DNA of 64,000 bases, from assembly GCA_035582835.1 (NCBI GenBank), contig JAYKAV010002766.1:2502234-2566233 (forward strand). Direction: 5' to 3'. This document shows, piece after piece, positions 1 to 12,273 of the stretch (position 1 is its first letter; every line of letters starts with the position of its first letter). The DNA comes from Phoebastria nigripes. Lineage: Eukaryota; Chordata; Aves; Procellariiformes; Diomedeidae. Both the position numbers and the translations under genes were made by a program. A model generated the notes under the pieces. That model saw nothing but the letters and a program-made list of their open reading frames with translations. It did not search any database and was not told where the DNA came from.

Positions 1-70
1 GGACGCATGTGGGCTGTTTTCCAGTCTGTATCCCTGGCTGTCCCTCATGATACATGTCTTCTATCTGTAG

Positions 71-1349
<1,279 letters not shown>

Positions 1350-1570
1350 CGCGCCAGGGAGCGTTGTGCAACGAGCCGCACCGAGGAGAAAGCTACCACT
1401 GGCTCAGTTCCGTAGCGAGGAAGGCGGACATCTGTGTCGTGTTAGGATAATGTAATTCTCCTCCCTCCTCCTAGTTTGTTATATAACTGTCTGTCCCCTC
1501 GTATGATGTTTATAGCCTCTTGCACTCCAAGGAGCATTATAAACAATAAAGAGTCTGTCCCCAAGAGCAG
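1350..1570 (+). other. TEKT2: TEKT2 3' UTR with poly(A) signal
   Basis: After the TAG stop, about 220 bases of untranslated sequence lead to an AATAAA at 1545-1550, followed by a T/G-rich stretch (GAGTCTGTCC). Cleavage is expected near 1560-1570. The extent is inferred from the signal only. Confidence 0.8.
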
Positions 1571-2111
1571 TTGTCATCCGACAGCGTTGGAAGCATTTCG
1601 TGGTGATTGAATCCATCTGGGCTCTTCAGTGTTTTAAGTCCTTTAAAGTGCAAGGCTGCACTCTGAAAAGGGACTGTGTAAGGGTGGCAGCATGCCAGAT
1701 CTGCTCCGTGGGTGCACTGACTCAAAGCTGCTCGCTTTAATGATTAAAGTTTGGGTTGGGATTTCCCCTTGCCTGCTCGCCCTGCGGAGCTAACGCAGCT
1801 ACAAAAGCGAGAGCTGGAGTCCGTTCTGGCTCTTGTGACCACAGACTTGTTACAATTGAATTGCGGCATTTGCATTCTGCCATCAGTTTATTGTTTCTAT
1901 TCCAGGCGCGCTCCCAAGGTGCCGAACGCTCCATGCTCGCCGTCCTTAACGAGCCGGATCGTTGCACGTGCGACAGGGCCGGAACTTGGCCTGCTCTTCC
2001 TCCCCCCAGGGAGGGAGATGATGCTGAGTAACCGCCCCAGTGGAAAGCAGCCTGGATTTGATTCCTGGTTCTCCGACTAAATTTTGATAAGGAGAAATTG
2101 AGGGCGGGGGG
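1571..2111. other. Short intergenic spacer TEKT2-ADPRS
   Basis: Roughly 0.5 kb with no supported gene. Sequence is of ordinary composition until about 1900 and then rises in GC towards the ADPRS promoter, ending in a G-run next to the assembly gap. A TATA-less, head-to-tail arrangement is implied. Confidence 0.6.
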
Positions 2112-2131
2112 NNNNNNNNNNNNNNNNNNNN
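2112..2131. other. Assembly gap (20 N) between G-runs
   Basis: Twenty N bases are flanked by a run ending GCGGGGGG on the left and starting GGGGGAGG on the right. The gap therefore sits inside a G-rich tract, probably a sequencing failure; its true length is unknown. Confidence 0.98.
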
Positions 2132-2760
2132 GGGGGAGGTTAAAAATCGACACTTTCCCTTCTTGTAGGTAGGGAAATAAGGCAAGAGCCTCCCGCCCGC
2201 GCCGCCGCCGCTCCCCTCCGGGCCGCCAGGGGGCGGTGTCCGCGGCGACTGCCGCGGACACCGCCCCCTGGCGGCCCGGAGGGGAGCGGCGGCGGCGTGG
2301 GAGAAGATGGCGGCGGCGGCGGGTTCGGGCTCAGGCACGGGGCGGGCGGCGGCGCGGCCTCGGCCGGGACCCGCCCGGTTCCGGGGCTGCTTGGCCGGAG
2401 CGTTGTTGGGTGACTGCCTGGGCGCCGTCTTCGAAGGCAGGAGCGTCGTAAAGCTGCCTGACCTGCTGCGCTTCCTCCGAGGCCTGGAACCGGCGCCCGG
2501 GCCGCCCGAGGCGGGGGAGCCGGTCGGCAGCGCCCGCAGAGGTGGGCGGAAACCCCGGGAGCGGGACGGGGGTCGGGCCCGGAGCACATCCCCTTCCCCG
2601 TACCCGTCGATACTCCCAACACCCTACAGATTCGGGCCCGGCTCTCAACGGGCTTTGGGGTGCGTCCCCCCCCACCCCCCCCGTCCTCGCACCCCCTCAG
2701 ACCCACCGCCCCTCCGAAGCGTGGGTGCCCCCAGTCCTGCCTCTCGCCTCAGCGGGGAGC
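2132..2760 (+). promoter_or_regulatory. ADPRS: CpG-island promoter and 5' end of ADPRS
   Basis: Very high G+C with dense CpG from just after the gap through exon 1 and the start of intron 1, typical of a housekeeping promoter. No TATA box is visible upstream of the ATG at 2307. The start context is GAGAAGATGGCGG, a good Kozak match with purine at -3 and G at +4. The transcription start is not determinable here. The island contains a perfect inverted repeat, listed separately. Confidence 0.75.
2200..2297. repeat. Perfect 47-bp inverted repeat (4-bp loop) upstream of ADPRS ATG
   Basis: Arms 2200-2246 and 2251-2297 are exact reverse complements, separated by GACT at 2247-2250; pairing breaks at 2199/2298. 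Each arm contains the 15-mer CCGCCAGGGGGCGGT (2223-2237 on plus, 2260-2274 on minus), which closely fits the CTCF core consensus, so two motifs face each other. The repeat ends ten bases before the ADPRS start codon. It could be real or a foldback artefact of the assembly next to the 20-N gap. Confidence 0.9.
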
Positions 2761-5700
2761 ACCTCCCCTGGGACACCCGTGGCTGCCCCCAGCCCTGCTT
2801 TGGCGTGTGTCCCCTGCGCTGTGGGGTTCCCCCCCCCGGGGTGAGGATGACCTTGCTGAAGCAGGGCCCCGCTTCTGGCTCCCCCAGGGCAGTTCCTGGT
2901 TCCTTAAGAACATGGCCGGTGTGGAGGGATGCGTGGTTTTGCTGTGCTCAGCCTATGCTCGAGGGAGGCCCGGGTGTGTGTAGTGTGCTGGGAACCTGTG
3001 TATCGCAGCACAGGGGTGTCAGCAAGGAACAGATAGCCGAAAAACAGATAAGGAGTAGAGTAAGAGAAGCACAAGAACGGTTATTTAACTCTTAGCAAGT
3101 GATGATGGATTCGTAGTGGGGTTCTGAGCTGTGCAGCAAGCCCTGTAAACCCTTCCAGCAGGATCTTAAAGGCACTTGATTTTGTTGTGGTCTTGTCCAG
3201 AAATGCAACTGTGCTTTCTCTTCTCTGCTTGTCAGCGTACGCTGTAAACTCCTTGAGAAAGAGGCTTGTCTCTTGCTTGTCCATATGTGCCTCTGGATAT
3301 CAAACGTTTTCTCTTGGCTTTTTTTAATCTTGAAATGCTTTCAGTCTCATTCTTGCTGTGGCTGCATCTCTCTTGCTCTGCACCTTTTTACTCTGATGAC
3401 CATGGCTAGTGATGAGCTCAAAGCACTGGGGAGATTCTGGTAACGTTTAACTCCAGCTATACAGATAATTAGGTCTTGGAGAGGAGGGAAGTGCTGACAG
3501 TGGAGAAGGACAGGAGGAGAGTTTGTCCCTGGATGGTCACGTTATGTTTTGACCTTCTGTTTTAGAAACGCTTTCATACACGGACGACACAGCCATGAGC
3601 AGGTCGGTGGTGCAGTCCCTGCTAGCCAAGCGAGAGTTTGATGAAGTTGATATGGCCAAGAGGTAAGGACTGCAGCCAGCTTCGGAGGCCAGGGTGTTGA
3701 CATTTACTAGCGAAGGCAAAACTTTCTTAAGATTCAGCAATCGCTGTAATTTTCTGTGAAAGGGGACAGGGGCTAAGGCAAAGTCATTGTTAATTTGTGG
3801 AGGAAAAAAAAAATCAGAAAAGTGAGGGCTAATCCTGTAATTTATGGTGTGCTTTGCACTGTCCTGGATCATGCAGCCGCGTTAGCTTTAGTGTGGGTTC
3901 AGAGTCTGCTTTGAAATGAAGAAGGATGGAACATGCTGTATTGCAGCCGTGTATGTGTATTCACCTTTGTGGAAGATAATGCTTAGAAATTTCAGAAGCA
4001 TTTCCTTTCATGTTTGTTTGTTGCTATTTATGTTTGTACCTCCTTTAATTTAGTTAGTGAATATTAGTGAGGTCAGCTTCAGTTTGTTATGATCCGTTTC
4101 CGTTTTGAATCCACAGCCCTGGTAGCATTTGGTTCCACTTAAGGGAGAACTTTTATTTGTTTAGAAAACTCTCCCATTGAACTTGAACAAAAGACTTTCT
4201 TTGTGGTTGTGACCCACGGAAATGTTTCCAGTTTGCTTCTATTTCAAGGCAAAGTTGAGAGGGAAACAAGTGGGCTGTGAAGGGTGATGTTTATACACCC
4301 TTTCCTGCTTTCACACCAATTTTTGGGAATCGGATTCTTTCCCTACAGAACTGAATCACTTGAATCCTGACTGTCGCTGAATTATCTGCGTGTTATTAAT
4401 TCACTTTATCAAGTGGCTTTATACAACCTCTTTACAAACATCAGTAACAGACCAAATATCCTGTGTATTTTTTCTCACCTGCATAACTGCTGCTCTCTTG
4501 CCCGCGCCAGGTTTGCTGAGGAGTACAAGAAGGAACCCAACAGGGGCTACGGGATGGCTGTTGTCAATGTCTTCAAGAAGCTCCTGAGCCCCAAGTGCAA
4601 TGATGTGTTTGAACCAGCAAGAGCCCAGTTTAATGGGAAAGGCTCCTATGGCAATGGCGGTGCCATGAGGGTGGCAGGCATCCCACTCGTGTATTCGGAT
4701 GTCCAGGATGTTAAGAAGGTACCGTTCTTGGCTCCTTTGGGCGCCTCGGCTCTGGGAGTCCCTGCTGTCAGGGGAATCTCACTATGATCTCTCAGGTAGG
4801 CTTGCTAACGATGTGTTTTCGTTCGCAGTTTGCAAAGCTGAGTGCTGAGTTAACCCATGCCAACTCCCTGGGCTACAATGGGGCCATCCTGCAGGCCCTG
4901 GCCGTGCATCTCGCCCTGCAGGGAGAACTCAGCAAGGAGACCTTCCTGGAGCAGCTCATTAGCCACATGGAAGATGTAGAGGCAGATGACAAGTCTCTTA
5001 CAGACGCCCGAGCGTAAGTAGCTGTGAGGAGCACTAACGCTGCTGTGTACAGTTTATTCTGGCTCTTTGCATTCTCTTTTCTTCATTGTATTCTTTTTTT
5101 TTTCCCAGGCTGGGATTTGAGGATTTACCATTTTCAAGGCGTCTAAAGAAAATAAAGGAATTTTTGGAGCTCAGCAGTGTTCCCAAAGCAGATGTATTGT
5201 TTGAATTAGGTAAGTACCTTTCTTACTACAAGTATTACGAAAGAGCTGGAAGCAGGACTAACTCAGCAAGCCTAGTTCATGTGTCCTCCCCCAGATTGCC
5301 ACTGCTGCCTGTCAGGCACAGAATGTGCTGGAAAGGCTGCTTGCGCTCGCCAGTCAGTAATTCTCTGAGACTTGACCCAGTGACTCCCTCTCTGTATTGG
5401 TGGGAAAAAAATGTCTTGCTAAGAAAAACTTATCACGAATAACGTTTCTTAATATTCTAAGATCTCTTGTCTTAATGGCTATCAGATCTTCATCTTGGAT
5501 GGGAATGGGTAGATGAGTATTGCCATGGTGTAGCTGGGAGTTGGGCTCCAGGATGTGACTAGTACTGGGGAACTATGGGGAGATTTCTCTCCTGAGATGC
5601 AAACTTTTGCACCTTGTCATGGTAAAATCAGCGATAGTGGTATTGAAAGTAACTGGCAATGGGAAGTTGCAGTTAGAAGGGAAAAGGTGCTTCTGCAGGA

Positions 5701-6043
5701 AGCAAGAAACAAGTGTCTGCAGCACTGAAGATGGTTGGTTTTGTTAACAGGCAATGGCGTTGCTGCTTTGCGGTCTGTCCCTACTGCAATTTACTCCTTC
5801 TTGCGCTGTATGGAAGCTGACCCAGATATTCCTGATCACTACAGCAACCTGCAGAGGACCATCATCTACTGTATCTCTCTGGGTGGAGACACAGACACCA
5901 TTGCTACCATGGCAGGAGCCATTGCAGGGGCTTATTATGGGGAGGAACAGATATCCTCAAGCTGGGAGCAGAGCTGTGAAGCTTTTCAAGAGACACAGAA
6001 GCTGGCAAATAGCTTGTATGAACTCTACTGCCAGCGGCTCTGA
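2307..6043 (+). CDS. ADPRS: ADP-ribosylserine hydrolase (ARH3), six coding exons, complete
   Basis: ARH3 removes ADP-ribose from serine and degrades poly(ADP-ribose) in nucleus and mitochondria, reversing PARP1/2-HPF1 marks; it needs two Mg2+. Coding exons are 2307-2541, 3566-3662, 4511-4718, 4829-5013, 5109-5209 and 5751-6043, all GT-AG with frame preserved, total 1119 nt or 372 residues (human 363). Visible residues: FRGCLAGALLGDCLGAVFE near 25-43 with the Glu of the substrate flap at 43; YTDDT at 83-87; GKGSYGNGGAMR at 153-164; SLGGDTDTIATMAGAIAGAYYG from 318, with metal ligands D322, D324 and T325. Spacing of these matches human (D77/D78 and D314/D316/T317, shifted by 8). The N-terminus is Ala/Arg-rich with few acids, compatible with the known mitochondrial targeting. 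Introns are 1024, 848, 110, 95 and 541 nt with nothing else supported in them. The ATG at 2307 is chosen because the reading frame and Kozak context agree with the family. Confidence 0.97.
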
Positions 6044-7155
6044 GCTCCAAGGGGGGCGTGTTTTCTGAAGGCAAAGTAGGTGGTCACCTCTGCTTTTCTG
6101 GTCAGAAATCTGGTGGTGGATCCGCGCCATCTGCCAGTGAGCCTCCACCTGAGAAAGACGCCTGCTGCTGTGAGCTGAGAGATGGAAGCACGAGCTGGTT
6201 TGGAAGAGAGGGGACATACCCTTCCATTACGGTTCAGCTGGGAAGTGGCTGCACGTGGCGCCTTGGACAGTGGGTGCATCTCCTCTGAAGTGTACAGGAG
6301 CGTCTGGTTTTTCATAAGATTTCTGCTTCTTGCTTTGTCCCACCCTTACGCCATTATGTCATTTTGTCATTACAGTTACTAGGTGGGTCTCTGAATCCAC
6401 TGACTTTCTTGCTGTTTTCCTCCTGTGTGCCGTGGCTTTTGTTTCAATTGTTAGTGACCTGTCCTGCAGCGGCTTTGATAGGCTCCACACCCCTCTCAAA
6501 ACACCAGTTCTCACTCAGCTGACCAGCTAAAGGATGTAGATGGGAGTCATCAGAGAGGCACGTCCGTGGAGAGCCTGGAGGGTGTCCTGCGCGGTGGCAT
6601 GGGTTACCACCTGTGTTGTGGAGTGAGGGTGCTGGAGGGTAGACCTCCCGGGAGGTTCACTTCCTTAAAGGCAGAATGAAAAGTGCCAGAGATTCGAGAA
6701 GGGATTTCTTTGCATTGCTAGTGGCACTGTGAGAACCGCTCTTGGCGCATGCAGACAGAATCCCAGTTGGCTCGTCGTTACTGCTGGAAGAGGGCATAAC
6801 TAATTACTGCTCCTTTGGTGTCCTTTGCTCTGCGATCCACCTGGCACCGTCCTGATCTATTGCATTTTGTGTTCCCTTACGTAGCTGGCTTTCACATTGC
6901 TGCAGCTACTCTAGCCATTTCCTTTGTTCCTAATCCTTGCATCCTGCGTTTTTAATCCTGTCCTATGTACGTCCAGAGCACCAAGTGAGATTGCTGTTTA
7001 AATCTGAGTGGAGATAGTTGTGAAACCCAGTGTTACACAAGGATTGAATTCCTAGTTCTGCTGCAGTCAGTGACAAAAATTACTTCTCACAGTTTTAAAA
7101 CTCTGTACTTGGTAAGAATCATCTGAAAATAAAGGGAAAGGTAGGTTAATTGGGG
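6044..7155 (+). other. ADPRS: Probable ADPRS 3' UTR
   Basis: After the TGA at 6041-6043 the first AATAAA on the plus strand that I see is at 7128-7133, giving a 3' UTR of about 1.1 kb. A second AATAAA lies at 7929-7934. Without transcripts the true end is uncertain. No conserved coding frame is present. Confidence 0.45.
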
Positions 7156-9129
7156 GAGAATTTATTGAAGTTTAAAAGAATTTGTGCATTTGAAGCTGGT
7201 ACTGGTGGCCAAGAATGTTCTAGCAAAGCTGTCTTGTTCCAGAGTTTCACATTTAAAACCTTTGCCCAGTGGAGCTGGTCAGAAAGGGAGTAACAGCTTG
7301 GGTATGGCATGTCTAAAAAGGGTTGAAAGCTTTTTAATAATTGAAAACAAAAAGAAAGAAAGAGGCAAGCAGTCATCATATGGAAATGTTTATAAATTTG
7401 AATGTGACAATGTAATTCTCTATTATTTCTCTAGTATTTCTTGTGACACTGGGAAGTGACCAATTCTGCTTAAACGGAGCTTGCTCCCTGTTGGTATCAG
7501 CACATGGTTGTTGTGTGTGTCAGGCTGCATGCACACGTGGAAAATCTGGCTGCGATGGGTCGTTCCAGTTTTTCCTGTACTCTCCTTCCTTCAAGTGCCA
7601 GTCTTCTGTGTGATGCTTTAATGGGTTTGCCTTGTATAAATGAATTCTTGTCCTGAGAACACGTGGAATTTTGGTCTATTGTATATTTATGTATTTTGCT
7701 GCAGATCTGAGATGTAAAATGTCAGGTTTTTCACATTATTCCGCCAGAGGTGTGAACATATTCATGGAATTATTTAAAAGAAGATATTTTCCTTTTAAAG
7801 CAGCTTTATAATTTTAAATGTTTGGAACTCATGAAGAGCAGAAGAGCTCCTGTTTAAAAAATACAGCTCCTTTTAGGCCAGAATTTAAATGTGAACTAAA
7901 GCATTTAGCTCTGACTTCCTTGGAAAGAAATAAAATCACTTAGTTATCTTTGTTAATTAGCCACTGCTCCCGTCTTTTAATTCAAGTCGTGAAGTTGTGC
8001 TTCCATACTAAATGACAAGAGGAGTTGTATGAAAACCTCTGGGCTATTTCTCCCCACCCCATACTTCACTTTAAGACTCAACCTGAAACTACTTTGCTAT
8101 GGCTTCTTGAAATCTTTCTGTAGAAAGCAGAATGGAAGTTGTTCGGTGCTGGTTAGAGACATCTTGCCTGTAGCCGAGACTTGTGCTTCGTTTGGGGTGA
8201 GTTTTAGCGCTGGAAATCTGCTGTAAAAACTACTTTCAGGTGGCTGCTCTTGCCAGTGAGCAGTACGGGGTAGCTGAAGTTTGTAAAAGCCCAGGAGATG
8301 CGGTTCTTGTTAACAGCAGGGTGCGTCGGAATCATCGATCATGTGCGTTGCAGGGAGGTTTGCTGGAGAGGTCCTTTTCCTTTGCTGGCTGTGGCTTGTA
8401 GGCTGTGTTTGCAGCGAGGAGCAGTGCGTGGAAGGAGTTCAGCTGCTGGAGTCCAGCGTGCGATGATCACGCAGAGACCAGGGAGTGTGCTGGGTGCCCC
8501 CGCGACTTGCAGCAGGAGAAGCGCTTGTTCTTCATAGTCAGCTTTTGAAGGAATCTGCCCGCGTGGCAACCAGGCTTCTCTGGAAGTGTTTCACCTGTGA
8601 CGAGTAACGTCTCCTCTTCCAGGTAAGAGATCAGGTGGTAAAACGTTTTCTTCTCTTTATTCTTTGTACTTTTAGCCTCTGAAAGTGATTTGCGTACAGG
8701 TGATTGACCATTTCTTCTGTGTGCTGCTGAACTGACTGCTTTTGCTGCTCAGGATGCGGAGGTTGGCTGTAGGCAAGGTTGTGTAACGTAGCAAAAAAAA
8801 GTGTCACGGAAGAAACACAGAAGGGAAAGGGAATCCCCAACGCTTTGACTTAAATTCCTCAAATTAGTAATTGCCAGTCTGGAAGGGTCTGGATTTTATC
8901 CTTTTTTAAAAATGAACTGCTGGAGACAGGAATCTTTTCCTTAATCATGAGAAACATGCAATACCTTCTTACATAAGAATATTAATTAGCAAGCAAATCT
9001 GCTGGACTGCTGGGAACAAGTGAGCTGGATTTGAGAAGGAAATACAGTGCAAGAGGTCTGTATGAATGGTCTTACTAGCAAGGCTGAGCAAGCCCATTAA
9101 TAACAGGACAAAGGCACAGCTGAGCCCAC
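7156..9129. other. Intergenic region between ADPRS and COL8A2 3' ends
   Basis: About 2 kb of moderate to AT-rich sequence between two tail-to-tail genes. Small open frames here have no recognisable similarity. An AATAAA at 7929-7934 could extend ADPRS. I see no tandem repeat, RNA gene or transposon remnant in it. Confidence 0.5.
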
Positions 9130-10965
9130 CTTTTATACAGTAAGTTTTATTGATGTTTTGTCAATACAATCAAGTACTGTAGTTTTAGTTCTGAAGAGAA
9201 GGCCAGTTTCTGATCACAAAAAGAGTGCATTTTAAACCAACTTTTACTATGACAGACAGTGCATGTAATAAGTATTTACAAAACTAAAAACCTCTATATA
9301 CTAGGTTAGAAATGAAGATACTAGAGGCAAATTTAAAAAAAATAGTAAGAATTTGTATATAAAAATGCACATTGTAATGCAGTTTTCATAATTAAAAATA
9401 GACATACTTCATCCAACCCAACCTTTTTATTATTGTGATTGAAACCAAAATCCCATGCGCTCACACACACGACAGAAAATAATCCTTTCTGCTGGCGAAT
9501 ATCACGTACTCAGTACTCCAGAAAAAAAATTCTTCCTGACAGTGTCCGGTTTAGTGAACAGCCTCCCTCATCCTGTGCATCGTTTTTTCTAGCCTAACTC
9601 TATGTGCGTGTAATATCTTTGCCTTTCAATTGCTGTGTAAATGTAACAGGTTATATAGCTGCAGAAGGTTGATTATGGTTTATGCTCTGCACATAAAGGG
9701 AAAGTGAAATTGCAAAACAATATCTACAGCACTGAACGAGTTAATGTCTCAGTGTGGTTATAGTGAGTATTTTTGCCAGCTAGAACAAGAAGTTTCGAAT
9801 AAAACAAAACAGAACAAGAAGAGATGGAATGTAGGTTAGAACACAGTATAAATAAGTCGCTTTGCTGAGTAACAGGATGAAGCTTCCACCCCGGCGCGCG
9901 GCTGGGGCACGAGAAGCTCCTGGCCCTGCTGCAGGTAGTGTGCACGCGTCGCCGGCAGTGCCGCGTGGTGGAAGGAGCCAGACCCCGCTGCTGGCCGGGG
10001 CCTTGCCTCGCACCAGCTCGAGTTCATTGCTGTTCTCCACAGGAAGACGCTTCAGTAAAGGAGACAAGCCCCATCCTAGCACCCTCCTCCCAAGCCTGAG
10101 CTTGAAGAAAACATCTGAGCTTCCGCTTTTAATTTTAGGGACTCTCTTCGTATGGCCCCTGTTCCTGCCGGGCAATAACCCAGCACGATCAAAGCCCGAA
10201 TGGCCCTGACACCCCCCTGCCTTCAGGAGTTAAAAACGTCCACTGGGATTGGAAATGCTGGGGCAGCCTTTCAACTTGAGAAGGTTTCATCTTTATATGA
10301 AACTTGCAGCTTTATGTGGAGAAAATCCCCGGGAGGGGGACACGCCAGCCCCAGCCGGGCAGCAGCTGAAGCGCTGGCCTTCCAACTGTAAATTTCCTTT
10401 TTGTGTTTCTTCGTTTCAGGGATAGGTGTGTTTTTAAAAGGAAGCCCTGGATGGCAAGAGGCAGAAATGCAGGACAGGCTTAAGGAGAAAAACAAACAAA
10501 CAAACAAAACAGAAATAGAAAAAGAAAAGTTGTTTAAATATCTTGTACAGTCCATCTGGAGAACAATCCCAAGTCCCATTCTTGCTACATTTCTTTGGCC
10601 ATAGAACAGGCTTTAGGAAAATTTAGGGGTAATAGTTGCTCAGCTGGTGACCAAATTGTTGCTGTTTTCTCAGGGATGTGCCTTTGCAGAGGGACATGCA
10701 GAGTAACGCATGTGGATTCACTTCAGCAGCGTGCTACTTGCCTGGGATGAAAAGAATCGCTTTACTGTAAGTGCAAGTGGCAGTCACTATTCTACCATGA
10801 GAAAATCTGCAAAGCAACAGGGTTCAGTTGCTCCCTTTAGCAAAGGACAGAGCAGCCAAGTGGTCAGTATCTGTGCATACCTTTCCCAGAACCTTGTTGC
10901 TCATATTCAGGTCGGTAACATTTCAAGCATTAGTGAGACAAAGTGGTAACAACAGACAAATGCGA

Positions 10966-11003
10966 TTTTTTTTTTTTTTTTTTTTTTCTTTTTCTTTTTC
11001 TTT
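10966..11003. repeat. Poly(T) followed by (CTTTTT)n
   Basis: A run of more than 20 T is followed by three CTTTTT-like units. On the COL8A2 strand it reads as an A-rich tract within the presumed 3' UTR, so it may be a source of internal oligo(dT) priming. Confidence 0.9.
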
Positions 11004-12068
11004 AACCTAAGTCACAGATTGGCACCTGGAATGGTGCATTTTTACAGGTACATATTGCACTAGACTTGTCAATAACATTGTTAAGTAGATAATAGCACCG
11101 TTGTAAAATGACTGAATGGAAAGTTAGAACGAACACTATTTTTTCTTAATTAAAAGGTCCCCAGAGAAAGGGGGGATACCAATGCAAAAGTTTACACATC
11201 CCGAAATAGTGAGACAGTAAAAGCAAGTTGTCCGTAAGTGGCACTTTCAAGAAAGCGTAACTAAACCTTCTATCAAACCAGGCTAGAAGCACCATAAGCC
11301 GGGCTTGCAGAGCCATCCTTGTGTTGTCAAGGAGTAAGATGCTCACAAGGCCAAGCAAATCTTTGGGCTGCAAAGAAGCAGGACAGAACTAGCCCTTGGA
11401 CTTGCCAGTAGATGAATTAACCCGAGAGAGAGGATCGTTGTTCATCACAGGGGTCCCAGCTTCCCTCAACGGCTTTGGAATAGGTCGTCTGTCATCCTCC
11501 CAGGTACCAATGCCTGGATGTTTTTATTCCTAAAGGTGCTGGGGAGGAGGGTTAAAAATAATATTTACTTCTTACAAGAAGGTGCTTATGCAAAGTGTTC
11601 CACTTTTTATGATTATAAATCCAACCATACTGAATCCGGAGTGAATCGGAGAGACTGCCTCAAAGCACAGTCTGAAAAAATAGGCATCAGTGAGACCAAA
11701 ACTTGGGCATCTGATGGTTTGGGAAGGAAATTTCTCAATCCACCATGGATCTGTGCTGCTGTACAGGTTTGTGTTAAGTGCCTAGAACCCCTATGCTGGT
11801 TAGCAAATACACCATCCATTACAACAGCTGTATTTATTTAACTAGTACTCAAAATGGGAAACAAGGGCGCTTGATTATAGACCAGAAGGGTCTGGTCTTC
11901 CAGACGACCCTCTCTGGATCACAGAGCAATTTACTGCAGAGCCAGATCCTTGTCATCCCAAGCGCGTTCCTGTGTTTGATGTACAGTCACTAGGGTAAAA
12001 TTTATTCCAAATAGGCTTTGCTGAGGAAGTCACTCCCCTCCCTCCCTTCTCCCTCCCCCAAAAAAGAA

Positions 12069-12086
12069 AGATAGATAGATAGATGT
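12069..12086. repeat. Short (GATA)n microsatellite
   Basis: About four GATA units directly after an A-rich segment. It lies in the presumed COL8A2 3' UTR. Confidence 0.85.
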
Positions 12087-12273
12087 CTCCTTTCCGATTA
12101 CCCTCTTGACTCATGGATCAAACAGCGTGAAGCAAGGTCCCACGACAACGGCTTGCGCGTTCTTCCCAGTGATTTTTCTTTTTTGTATTAATTTTAAAAA
12201 ACTTTTTTATCAAAAAAAAAAAAAAGACAGTTTATGGCTAAAGTGGGTGAAAAGGAAATGTGCCCAACAGCCG

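Larger units (their letters stand above)
9130..12273 (-). other. COL8A2: Probable long COL8A2 3' UTR with several poly(A) signals
   Basis: On the minus strand the sequence downstream of the COL8A2 stop has AATAAA signals (seen as TTTATT on plus) at 12001-12006, 11833-11838, 11523-11528, 9426-9431 and 9146-9151. The last would give a UTR of about 3.1 kb, ending in an AT-rich segment typical of vertebrate UTR ends; the first would give one of about 0.3 kb. The segment also holds a poly(T)/CTTTTT tract, a GATA microsatellite and a short poly(A). Which ends are used is inference. Confidence 0.5.
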
